Under the pieces are notes generated by a model that was not told the origin of the DNA, made no database searches, and saw only the letters and a program-made list of their open reading frames with translations. Below are positions 42,368-50,663 of a stretch of DNA of 64,000 bases, piece by piece. Origin of the DNA: Labilithrix luteola (lineage in GTDB: Bacteria; Myxococcota_A; Polyangia; Polyangiales; Polyangiaceae); assembly GCF_001263205.1 (NCBI RefSeq), contig NZ_CP012333.1, forward strand, positions 806,001-870,000. Direction: 5' to 3'. Position 1 is the first letter of the stretch. Each line of letters opens with the position of its first letter. The translations under genes were made by a program, and so were the position numbers.

Positions 42368-43209
42368 AAGGGGAGTCGGTAGCCGATGGTGAGCCCGAAC
42401 TCCACTGCTGCGACGGCGCTCGTGAGCGTTGCGCAGTCTCCGATGGCCGAGCAGCGAGGACTGTCGGGGAGAAACCACCCGTAACCGCGCAGCGTGACGC
42501 CTGCGATCCAGTTCTCACTCAGGTAGTAGCTGCCGCCGACCGTCGCGCCGAGAGCAAGCCCTTCCGTACGAACCGTCACTTCGCGGTTGCCGAGAATGGG
42601 GGGCACCGAAGGCGCCGCCTCGGTGGTGAAGCGATCGGCGACGACCACCGCGCCCGCCGACGCGCCCACCCACGCTTCGACGTATTTGTAGTGGACCGGG
42701 ATCCAGCGCCCCTCGGCTCCCATGAAGAGGTAGCTGCGCGAGTGCGTGCGTTTGAGGCCCGAGAGACCGCCGTACTCGTCGTCCGACGTGGGGCTCGGCG
42801 CGAAGATGGCGCCCGCGCCGACGGCAAAGCTGCGGTTCCAGCGATAGAGGATGTGCAGACCGGTCTGGAGCGTGGCGTCGCCTCGACCGATCTTGCCGAC
42901 GAACGGCGTGTCGCCTCCGCGCTGGCCGGCCGAGATCGGCGCGGTGGGGAGAGCGATGAAGCCCGCCTCGAGCTCGGCGATGGTGTGCGGCCGATCGATG
43001 ATGCGAGCGAGGGCGGCATCCGAACGAGCCGGCGCCTCCCCCGCCCTGACGACGGCGACCATGCGTGCCGTCGCGCGAACGTCGTTTGGCGAGCCGGGAG
43101 GAACGTCGCTGGGCTTCGGCTCGGGCGGAGGCTCGTCGGCGCGTGCTGCAGAAGGAACGACGAGCGAGAGCGCGACGAGGGCCCACGCACGAGCATGCCT
43201 CGAGAGCAT
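42364..43209 (-). CDS. Predicted outer-membrane beta-barrel protein
   Basis: A 281-residue exported protein with a signal peptide (RHARAWALVALSLVVPSAARA/DEP) and a Pro-rich linker. The mature part looks like an eight-stranded barrel: alternating aromatic strands (LHILYRWNRSFAVGAGAIF, SYLFMGAEGRWIPVHYKYVEAWVGASAG, GGSYYLSENWIAGVTLRGYGWF) and a C-terminal strand FGLTIGYRLPL. Similar OmpW/OprF-like proteins are common in myxobacteria, but no specific function follows. ATG 43209 is preferred; ATG 43224 overlaps the kinase gene. Its stop overlaps the aminotransferase start. Confidence 0.78.
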   Translation of the reverse strand: MLSRHARAWALVALSLVVPSAARADEPPPEPKPSDVPPGSPNDVRATARMVAVVRAGEAPARSDAALARIIDRPHTIAELEAGFIALPTAPISAGQRGGDTPFVGKIGRGDATLQTGLHILYRWNRSFAVGAGAIFAPSPTSDDEYGGLSGLKRTHSRSYLFMGAEGRWIPVHYKYVEAWVGASAGAVVVADRFTTEAAPSVPPILGNREVTVRTEGLALGATVGGSYYLSENWIAGVTLRGYGWFLPDSPRCSAIGDCATLTSAVAAVEFGLTIGYRLPL

Positions 43210-43214
43210 GCATT

Positions 43215-45767
43215 CTACATCCATTTCACGCTCGGCGTGGGTGCGGGCGCAGCCGGCGGGGTGGTAGGCGCGGGCGCCTCCGCAGGCGGCTTCGGCGCGG
43301 GCGCATCCCCGGCGACGAGCGAGCGCGTCGCGCGAAGCGGCTTGTGATCAGCCTGCGTGGAGAAGACGATCTCGAACTTGCCGCCTTCGAGGAACGCGTA
43401 AGCGCCCTTGTAGACGCCCGGTTGCACCGCCTGGGCGGGCATGCGAACGCCGGCAATGCCTGGTCCGGTGATGATGAAGACCGGCTCTTCGAAGGTGCCC
43501 TTGGCCGGTGCGATGCGCGCCGTGAACTCGACGGTCTGGCCGATGCGCGGCTGCGCGATGTTGAGATCGAGCAGAACCTTGTAGGCGCCGTTCACGGGCA
43601 CGACCGGAGACGCCGCCACGGATGGAACCTTGCCGTTCACCGGCGGAGCGGGCTTGAGCGGCGGCGCGCTCGACGCAGCGAAGTTCGCGAGCTCGCCCTC
43701 GTACTGATCGACGAGCCTCTTCGACGATGCGTCGTTCGGATCGAGCTCGTGGGCCGATTTGGCGATGCGCAAGGCCTCGGCCACGTCACCGGCGGCGCGC
43801 TGCGCAATGGCCTGCGTCACAAGCTCGTTCGCTGCACGCATCCGGACGTCGAGCAAGCGCGGGGCGTTCGGCCAGCGCTTGAGTCCTTCGCTCGTGATGT
43901 CGCGGACGTTCTCGCCGGGCGGCTCCACGAACCGATTCTTGAACATCGCCTCGGTCGCGCGTGCGACGTAACGATCTTCGGTCGCGCCGTCGTCCGTTCC
44001 GAGCCGGCCCATGCGCCATGCGATGACCGCCGCGAGCCCCGCGCCGAGCACGAAGCAGAGGACAACGAAGAGAACGGCGCGCGTGCGACGAGGCCCCGGC
44101 GGAACCGAAGGCGCGAGCGTTTGTGGCGGCTGCGTGCGCGGACGCGTGATCGGCAACGATTCCTCGCTCCGCGGAGCCACGGGCAGTGGCGTGGCCGACG
44201 GAAGCGGGGCGGCGTAATGCGTAGGCGCGGGTCGATCGCCCGGTGCGGTGTGCTTCGGAACGCTCGAGGGCGGCGGCGGGAACGCCGGATACATCACCGG
44301 CTCACTGCTCGCATCGTCGAGCGTGGTATCGACGCTCGACGGCGTTCGCGTGCGTACCGGCGGCGGATCGGTGATCTCGGTACTGCCCGAACCACGGTTT
44401 TCGAACGCGACGTTCCGCGAATTGGGCGCCAGGTGCAGGATGCCCGACGGACGTGCGGGCTCCTCGATGACCGTTCGCGTGTTCGGGTGTGGCGACGGAC
44501 TTCCCGATGGATTCGACAGCCCGGCGAGCCTCGCCTGGAATTCCTCCGGCGGCTCCCACTTCGCCGTCGCCGCCATCTGCGGGCCGGTCGGGGACGGACG
44601 TGGCTCGACGCGCGTCGGCGAGTTGACCGGCGCCAAAGACGGTGGCGCCAAACGCATGGCCAGCTCGGGCGTGAGCTCGTGCGCCTGCGTGCGCTCCGTG
44701 GGCGGCAGCTGCATCACGCTCGGACGGCGGTGCAGGATCGGACGCGAGATGTCGTCCGGCGCGAGCCCCGCCTGCCTCGCCGCGTCGACGATGGCGTGAC
44801 CGAAGGAGCGAGCGTCTTGCGCGCGTGCCTTCGGGTCCTTCGCGAGGTTCGCCATGATGACATCGCAAATCGGCTGTGGAACGTACGCCGAGCGTCCAAT
44901 CGAACGGAGCGAGGGCGGTGCGTCGTGGATTTGCGCCACGAGCAACCCGACGGCTTGATCGCTGTCGAACGGCGTGCGCCCCGACAGCATCTGGTAGAAG
45001 AGCGTGGCGATCGAATAGACGTCGCTGGGAGGACCGACGACCGTACCTTGGGCACCTTCCGGTGAGATGTAGCGGGCCGTGCCGAAGATGAGCCCCGCCT
45101 GCGTGGCCACCGATTGCTCGCCCCAGTTGATGCGCGCGATGCCGAAGTCGAGGACCTTCACGAAGTCCTCGTCGACGCCTCGGCGGACGAGCATGACGTT
45201 CTCGGGCTTCAGATCCCGATGAACGATGCCTTGCGCATGCGCCTCGCCCGCCGCCTCGCAGAGCTGCAAGCCGATGTGGAGCGCGCGGGACATGGGCATC
45301 GCTCCACCGGCCGCCGCGAGCGCGCTCTGGAGCGAGAGACCATCCAGGTACTCCATGACCATGTACAGCGCGCGGTCGGGCAGCTGTCCGGCAAGCAGGA
45401 CCTGAACGACGTTCGGATGCGAGAGCCGCGAGGCCACCTTGGCTTCGCGGGTGAAGCGCGAGACGAGCTGGTTGTTGGCGCTGAGCTCGCGGTGGAGGAC
45501 CTTGACGGCGACGTCACGGTCGATGCCCTTCTGGAAGGCGCGGTAGACGCGCCCCATGGCCCCGATCCCGATCAGCTGTCGAATTTCGATGTGACCGGAG
45601 AGCTCCTGGCCGAGGTAAGGGTCGTCCTCCGTGTCCTGGCTCGCGGTCCGCGCACTCTGAAGCGGAGTGCCATCCGCAGGGCAGAACAAGGCGTCGCCCG
45701 GGTAGCGTGCTCCGCACGCCGTACAGACCTTCGACGCGAGCGCGACTGCCTCGTTCACGCAGGTCAT
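43215..45767 (-). CDS. Ser/Thr protein kinase with N-terminal zinc ribbon and C-terminal extracytoplasmic region
   Basis: An 850-residue Hanks-type kinase. Residues 15-32 are a zinc-ribbon-like CxxC..C motif (CTACGARYPGDALFCPADG). The kinase domain spans about 60-330 with GIGAMGRVY, the ATP lysine in DVAVKVL (Lys89), HRDLKPEN (183-190), LDFGIAR (DFG 207-209) and SPEGAQG. A long Pro/Ser/Thr-rich linker follows, then a transmembrane segment (RAVLFVVLCFVLGAGLAAVIAW, about 590-615) and an extracytoplasmic region with TPR-like helices. The substrate is unknown; the PP2C fusion at 6.4 kb is a conceivable antagonist. It is first in an operon with the barrel protein and aminotransferase. ATG 45767 is used. 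Confidence 0.93.
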   Translation of the reverse strand: MTCVNEAVALASKVCTACGARYPGDALFCPADGTPLQSARTASQDTEDDPYLGQELSGHIEIRQLIGIGAMGRVYRAFQKGIDRDVAVKVLHRELSANNQLVSRFTREAKVASRLSHPNVVQVLLAGQLPDRALYMVMEYLDGLSLQSALAAAGGAMPMSRALHIGLQLCEAAGEAHAQGIVHRDLKPENVMLVRRGVDEDFVKVLDFGIARINWGEQSVATQAGLIFGTARYISPEGAQGTVVGPPSDVYSIATLFYQMLSGRTPFDSDQAVGLLVAQIHDAPPSLRSIGRSAYVPQPICDVIMANLAKDPKARAQDARSFGHAIVDAARQAGLAPDDISRPILHRRPSVMQLPPTERTQAHELTPELAMRLAPPSLAPVNSPTRVEPRPSPTGPQMAATAKWEPPEEFQARLAGLSNPSGSPSPHPNTRTVIEEPARPSGILHLAPNSRNVAFENRGSGSTEITDPPPVRTRTPSSVDTTLDDASSEPVMYPAFPPPPSSVPKHTAPGDRPAPTHYAAPLPSATPLPVAPRSEESLPITRPRTQPPQTLAPSVPPGPRRTRAVLFVVLCFVLGAGLAAVIAWRMGRLGTDDGATEDRYVARATEAMFKNRFVEPPGENVRDITSEGLKRWPNAPRLLDVRMRAANELVTQAIAQRAAGDVAEALRIAKSAHELDPNDASSKRLVDQYEGELANFAASSAPPLKPAPPVNGKVPSVAASPVVPVNGAYKVLLDLNIAQPRIGQTVEFTARIAPAKGTFEEPVFIITGPGIAGVRMPAQAVQPGVYKGAYAFLEGGKFEIVFSTQADHKPLRATRSLVAGDAPAPKPPAEAPAPTTPPAAPAPTPSVKWM

Positions 45768-46008
45768 CCTAGCTGATTGCCGGGCTCGCTCACACCTCCC
45801 GGATATCGGTATGAAAAGCCGCGCGGGGCGCGAGGGCGCCTGCCGCTGCGACCCCTCCCGAGGACGCACCAGACGGCCTCGAAAAAGACACGCGTTCAGG
45901 GGTGATTTGAGCCCCAGATTTCGTCAGACTCGGTTGCCCAGTCAGGGCTGCGGAGCTGGACGGCTGCCTCTTGAAGCCGCGCCCAGGCTCCTCTAAGCGA
46001 AGCCCGCA

Positions 46009-47469
46009 GTGTCAGAAGCGTCAGAAGCAGAGCATGGTGAGCAACCGCAAGTAGGCGCGTATTCGGTCAGCCTACCGACGTTCGAGGGTCCCCTCGATCT
46101 GCTTCTACACCTCTGTCAAAAGCACGAACTCAACATCCTCGACATCCCGATCAGCTTCGTCACGGAAAAGTACCTCGAGTACCTCGCCGTGATGGAGCTC
46201 ATCGACCTCGACCTTGCGAGCGAGTATCTCGTGATGGCCGCCACGCTGGCGCACATCAAATCGAAGATGCTCTTGCCTGCGCCGCCGCCGGGTCAGGAGG
46301 ACGACGCGCTCGCCGGCGAAGAGGAAGATCCGCGCGAAGCGCTGATCAAGCGCCTGCTCGAGTACCAGAAGTACAAGCAAGCGGGCGCGGATCTCCAGGC
46401 GCGCGGCGTCGCCGGCCGCGACGTGTTCCTTCGCGGCGTGAAGCTCGAAGAGGCCGTCCAAACCGGCCTTCCGCCCCTCGCCGACGTACCGCTCTTCTCC
46501 CTCGTCGAAGCGTTCCAGGGAATCCTCTCGAGGAGCAAGGTCAAGCTCACGCACGACATCGTGCACGAGCGCATGACGCTCACCGATCGCATCAACGAGC
46601 TCGTCGACGTGCTGCGCGTGAAGCGCCGCGTCGCCTTCGAAGATCTCTTCGAGGGGCTGATCACGCGGTTCGACCTGGTCATCACGTTCCTCGCGCTCCT
46701 CGAGATGACGAAGCTCCGGATGACGCGCCTCTTCCAGGCCGACCCCGACGCGCCCATCTACGTCGAGTTCACGGCTCAGTCGCTGAGCGAAGACGAGTCC
46801 CACGCGCTCCACCCCGGCGTCGTGGAACAGGCCGCGGCTCCGGAGGGAGCGCCGACGGGCGGCACAGGTGACACAGTTATCGAAGCGCCGGCCGGCGACG
46901 CCTCCGAGGAGGTGAGCGGGAGCGACGACGAGGACCTCGACGAGCTCGACGAAGACGCGCCCGTCGCCCGGTTCGACGCCTCGGCCGTGGTCGAGGAGAT
47001 CTTCGGTGCCGAGGGGGTCGAGGGGCTCGAGGGGCTCGAAGGCCTGGAAGGACTCGAGGGCCTCGACAGCCTGGCCGACGACGACGACGACGACCTTTTC
47101 GGCGACGAAAGTGCCCCGGAGGGCAGCTCCGAGGCCCCTGGGGAAAACTCCGAGGAGGAGGAACGTCCCGACTTCTTGGCCGAGTTCTTGGACAGGCCGG
47201 CCTCGGCGATCGAAACTGGGGAGAGCATCGAAGACAGCACGGCCGAAGGCCCCTCGACGGCCCCGCTCGAAAAAAGCGAGAGCGCGGCCGAGTTGCCCCG
47301 ACTGGACGAGAGCGTCGAGCAGGAGCACAACCCAGGCACGATCAACGACGGCGACGATACTCCTCACGACGACGCAAGCGCAGGAGCCTCCACAGGAGCG
47401 GGCGCAAGCGTGGAGGGTGACGAAGGCGAGAGCCCAGGGGACGAGCCGCCCTCCAAGGACGAAATGTGA
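46009..47469 (+). CDS. scpA: Segregation and condensation protein A, with acidic C-terminal extension
   Basis: The kleisin subunit of the SMC-ScpAB condensin, bridging SMC head domains during chromosome segregation. Residues 15-270 are a normal ScpA (FEGPLDLLLHLCQKHELNI, ITFLALLEMTKL near 225). The usual length is about 250-280 residues; here another roughly 215 acidic, Ser/Pro/Glu-rich residues follow, including a VEGLEGLEGLEGLEGL run encoded by varied codons and ending in EGESPGDEPPSKDEM. The start GTG 46009 has a weak Shine-Dalgarno. It overlaps scpB by 4 bp. The extension is disordered and of unknown role. Confidence 0.95.
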   Translation: MSEASEAEHGEQPQVGAYSVSLPTFEGPLDLLLHLCQKHELNILDIPISFVTEKYLEYLAVMELIDLDLASEYLVMAATLAHIKSKMLLPAPPPGQEDDALAGEEEDPREALIKRLLEYQKYKQAGADLQARGVAGRDVFLRGVKLEEAVQTGLPPLADVPLFSLVEAFQGILSRSKVKLTHDIVHERMTLTDRINELVDVLRVKRRVAFEDLFEGLITRFDLVITFLALLEMTKLRMTRLFQADPDAPIYVEFTAQSLSEDESHALHPGVVEQAAAPEGAPTGGTGDTVIEAPAGDASEEVSGSDDEDLDELDEDAPVARFDASAVVEEIFGAEGVEGLEGLEGLEGLEGLDSLADDDDDDLFGDESAPEGSSEAPGENSEEEERPDFLAEFLDRPASAIETGESIEDSTAEGPSTAPLEKSESAAELPRLDESVEQEHNPGTINDGDDTPHDDASAGASTGAGASVEGDEGESPGDEPPSKDEM

Positions 47470-49148
47470 CGAAGCGCAAGAAGGCGAACTCCAAAAAGCC
47501 CGCGCAAAGCCAAGTCGAAGAGGCCGAGAACGTAACGACGGAGGCGAGCGCCGAAGTCGAAGCACCGGAGCCTCGTGACGAAGAGCTAGGCGAAGGCACC
47601 CGTGCGTCCTCTGCGGACGAGGCGGGCGAGGTCGCCGCACGCGAAGAGGCTGGCACGCGCGACGCGACGCCTGGCAACGGGAACAAGGGAGACAAGGGGG
47701 ACAAGGGGAAGAAGTCGCGCGCGAAGGGCAAGGCCAAGAACGGCGCCGGCCCGAAGTCGCTCGACGACGTCGCCGTCTGGGCCAAGGTCCCCGAGGACGA
47801 CGGTGAGCCTGCGAGCGAGCCGGAACCCGTCGAGACGCCGGCCACCGAGCCTGTCGAAGCGGCCGAAGCCGCGCCGAAGAAGACACCGCCCAAGAAGGCT
47901 CCGCCCAAGAAGGCCGCCAAAGGACGCGCCGCGAAGGTCGCCAAAGACAGCGCCCCCGCCGAGGCCGAGGAACAAGGCACGGAGGCGCTGGAAGCGGCCG
48001 AAGCCGCCGCCCCCTCCGAGTCGCCCGAGTCCGCCGAGTCGCCCGAGTCCGCCGAGTCGCGTGCGTCGTCGATTCCCGACGCCGCGTCCATCGGAGAGCC
48101 CGTCATCACGGAGATCGAGTCGGTCGACGTCGAGATGACGGTGAACCTCGCGGGCGATCAGCTGCCCGGCCGCGACGACCTCGACGAGCCCACCGTCACG
48201 CTCGAAGGCGAGACGCTCGACGATGTCGACGAGGTCCTCGCGGAGAGAAAGCGCCTCAAGGGCCTTCTCGAAGCGCTCGTCTTCGCGAGCGACGTGCCCA
48301 TCAACACCCGCGATCTCGCGAAGGTCGCCGAGGCGCCCGCCAAGCAAGTCAAAGACATGCTCGACGAGCTGCAGGCCGAGTACTCCACCCGAGGCATCCA
48401 CCTCGACGAGGTCGCCGGCGGCTGGGTCTTCCGCACCAGCGCCACGTACGCGCCGTACGTTCGCGACCTCACCAAGGAAAAGCCTGTTCGCCTCTCGCGC
48501 GCGCAGGTCGAGACCTTGGCCATCATCGCTTATCGCCAGCCGATCACGCGCCCGGAGATCGACGAAGTGCGCGGCGTCGACAGCGGCCCCGTGCTCAAGG
48601 TGCTCCTCGAGCGCGATCTCGTGCGCATCCTCGGCAAGCGTGACGAGGTCGGTCGTCCGATCATCTACGGAACCACGAACGTCTTCCTCGAGTTCTTCGG
48701 CCTCAAGTCCCTGAAGGACCTGCCCACCCTCCGCGAGTTCACCGAGCTCACCGACGAGTCGAAGCAGGCCTACGAAGACGAGCTCGGCGAGAACCCCGAC
48801 GACTTCCGCCCGAACTCCATCGACGGCGAGCCCGACGATGGCTTGGCCCCGGCGGGAGAAGCGCCTGCGACCGAGGCCGGCACCGAAGGTGGCGAGAGTA
48901 CCGCCCAAAGCGGGGGCAGCGATCGCGTCGAAGAGCCCATCCAGCCGCTCGAAGGACTCGACGAGGAAGTCGAAGAAGCCCTCGAAGAACTCAGCGACGG
49001 CATCGACGAAGAGACGTCGCTGGCGGAGTTCGGAGGCGACGAGCACGAAGACGAGACCGACGCGGGAGGCGACGACGCGGAGTTCGACGTCGAGCCTACG
49101 CCCGACGCGTCCGAACACGACGACGAGCTCGACGAAGACGCCCCCTGA
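47466..49148 (+). CDS. scpB: Segregation and condensation protein B, with long disordered extensions
   Basis: Partner of ScpA in the condensin complex. The core winged-helix pair is at about 255-435 (LKGLLEALVFASDVPI, VRLSRAQVETLAIIAYRQPITRPEID, LLERDLVRILGKRDEVGRPIIYGTT, FFGLKSLKDLPTL). A 250-residue N-terminal extension rich in Lys/Ala/Glu/Pro (KKTPPKKAPPKKAAK; SPESAESPESAES) and a roughly 125-residue acidic C-terminal extension make it 560 residues, against about 200 in most bacteria. GTG 47466 overlaps the scpA stop (GTGA), so the operon is tightly coupled. Confidence 0.94.
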   Translation: MTKRKKANSKKPAQSQVEEAENVTTEASAEVEAPEPRDEELGEGTRASSADEAGEVAAREEAGTRDATPGNGNKGDKGDKGKKSRAKGKAKNGAGPKSLDDVAVWAKVPEDDGEPASEPEPVETPATEPVEAAEAAPKKTPPKKAPPKKAAKGRAAKVAKDSAPAEAEEQGTEALEAAEAAAPSESPESAESPESAESRASSIPDAASIGEPVITEIESVDVEMTVNLAGDQLPGRDDLDEPTVTLEGETLDDVDEVLAERKRLKGLLEALVFASDVPINTRDLAKVAEAPAKQVKDMLDELQAEYSTRGIHLDEVAGGWVFRTSATYAPYVRDLTKEKPVRLSRAQVETLAIIAYRQPITRPEIDEVRGVDSGPVLKVLLERDLVRILGKRDEVGRPIIYGTTNVFLEFFGLKSLKDLPTLREFTELTDESKQAYEDELGENPDDFRPNSIDGEPDDGLAPAGEAPATEAGTEGGESTAQSGGSDRVEEPIQPLEGLDEEVEEALEELSDGIDEETSLAEFGGDEHEDETDAGGDDAEFDVEPTPDASEHDDELDEDAP

Positions 49149-49180
49149 CCGAGGCGGTTCGAACCGAGCTCACTCGGTGC

Positions 49181-49510
49181 TCACTCGTCGGACGCGGGAT
49201 CCGGATAGGCTTGCGCGAGCTTCGTGACTTCGTCGCGTAGCTTTTTGTTGGCTACGAGCTTGCGCACGAGCTCCCAGAGCGCGGGGTCGGCCAGCACCTT
49301 CAGCGGATCGGCGCCCTTCGCCTTCTTCGGAATCGCGGCAGGGCCGCGCACACGCAGCTGCTCCATCTTGTCGACGTAGGGCTTCGTCGGAAAAAGGTCC
49401 CCCTTCTCCCACGCGAGAACCGTCGATTGCTCGAGACCGAGGGCCTGCGCGAGCTCTTTGGCCGTGCACGACAGCTCCTTGCGGAGCGCTTTGAGATCGT
49501 CGGGGGTCAC
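49181..49510 (-). CDS. Small XRE-type HTH protein
   Basis: A 109-residue DNA-binding-like protein. The N-terminal helix-turn-helix matches the XRE/Cro pattern: DDLKALRKELSCTAKELAQALGLEQSTVLAWEKGD. The C-terminal half (DPLKVLADPALWELVRKLVANKKLRDEVTKLAQ) is helical and Lys-rich, possibly a dimerisation or second contact module. The target is unknown; the divergent DUF4397 lipoprotein gene is one candidate. Start is a GTG at 49510; the extra upstream codons are basic and atypical, and overlap the divergent gene. Confidence 0.8.
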   Translation of the reverse strand: MTPDDLKALRKELSCTAKELAQALGLEQSTVLAWEKGDLFPTKPYVDKMEQLRVRGPAAIPKKAKGADPLKVLADPALWELVRKLVANKKLRDEVTKLAQAYPDPASDE

Positions 49511-49598
49511 GAGGTCGAACCTTCGCCGACCGGGCGCCTCGAAGCAAGCCCGGGGGACGAGTTTCCGGCCGCGCTCGGTTTGGCTAACATGGTCTGGC

Positions 49599-50645
49599 TT
49601 GGCTCTGCGCTCGCACCTCAGACTCGCCTTTCTCGGTCTGCTGGTCCTCGGGGTCGGACGTGCCGCCGCGGCGTGCTCCGACGAAGCCGTGCGCGGGTCC
49701 AATCAAGCGGCGCCGACGTCTGGAGACTCGTACTCGGCCGACGACGCCTCCGTCACCGGCGGGAAGACCAAGTCTCTGACCACGACCTTGCGGTTCGCGC
49801 ACCTCGCGCCGCGCCTCGGTCCCATCGACCTCTGCTACCAAGTCGCGCGCACCGGGATCTTCGAAGGACCGATCCTCAGCGGAGGCTTCGGCAGCGCGAA
49901 GCGTGACGCGAGTGCGGCTCACGATGGCGACGCTGATGCGAGTGAGGTCGACGACGACGCCTCGACGGGCATCGAGGACGCGGGCGCCGCCGATAGCGGG
50001 AAGGCGCCCCCTTCGGTCCCCTATCGCGGCGTCTCGCGCTACTTCACGATCACGGCGACGGGCACGCTCACGATCGCGATCGTCGAGCCGGGTTCGACGA
50101 CGTGCAAGGATCCGCTCTTCCTCGCCGACGTGACGCTCGATCCCGGAAAGCTCTCCACCCTCGCCGTGTTCGGGGGCCCGAACGGCGACGCTGGAACGAC
50201 GCAGCTCTCGCTCGTGGCGTTCACCGACAACCCGCATGCCTCCGAGGACAAGGCCCGCGCCCGCCTCGTGCACGCCGCGCTCGACGACGCCGAGGACGCG
50301 GGCCTCGCGGCGCCCCTCTCGGTCACGCTGCTCGGCCCCGCGCAGGCGTTGCTGGCCGAACGCATCGACCCACGCAGCACGACCACGGCGTCGAGTGCGA
50401 TTCCCGTCGACGACCTCGGCTACGCGACCATTCCGCCCATCGCGATGCCGTCCGCGTTCCTCGTCCGCGAAGCCGATGGCGGAGTCCCGCACGTCTGGAC
50501 GAGCGAGTTCACGGATCTCACCCTCCGCGCGGGCTCGATTCACACGGGATTCGTGCTTCCCGGTGAACACCGACGCTATGAAGTGCTCTGGTGTGATGAC
50601 GTCACCGCGAACGATGACGTCACCACGTGCACCCGCATTCGTTGA
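49599..50645 (+). CDS. DUF4397-domain lipoprotein
   Basis: A 348-residue exported protein. The signal RLAFLGLLVLGVGRAAAAC includes a lipobox-like AAAC. The DUF4397 pattern is seen twice: RFAHLAPRLGPIDLCYQVA then later ARLVHAALDDAEDAG, with strands LTIAIVEPGST and SAFLVREADGGVPHVWTS. Acidic Asp/Ala/Ser stretches interrupt the first repeat. The function of DUF4397 proteins is unknown. The start is uncertain; the TTG at 49599 leaves a proper basic signal start and lies 89 bp from the divergent HTH gene, with no clear Shine-Dalgarno. Confidence 0.78.
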   Translation: MALRSHLRLAFLGLLVLGVGRAAAACSDEAVRGSNQAAPTSGDSYSADDASVTGGKTKSLTTTLRFAHLAPRLGPIDLCYQVARTGIFEGPILSGGFGSAKRDASAAHDGDADASEVDDDASTGIEDAGAADSGKAPPSVPYRGVSRYFTITATGTLTIAIVEPGSTTCKDPLFLADVTLDPGKLSTLAVFGGPNGDAGTTQLSLVAFTDNPHASEDKARARLVHAALDDAEDAGLAAPLSVTLLGPAQALLAERIDPRSTTTASSAIPVDDLGYATIPPIAMPSAFLVREADGGVPHVWTSEFTDLTLRAGSIHTGFVLPGEHRRYEVLWCDDVTANDDVTTCTRIR

Positions 50646-50663
50646 GCGGGCTCGTCGACCGCT

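Noticed and set aside
46105..47886. A 593-codon minus-strand frame opposite scpA.
   Set aside because: The plus strand encodes conserved ScpA; the antisense frame is Arg/Leu/Glu-rich and lacks motifs.
47586..49118. A 510-codon minus-strand frame opposite scpB.
   Set aside because: Antisense to the ScpB winged-helix core and caused by GC-skewed codon structure.
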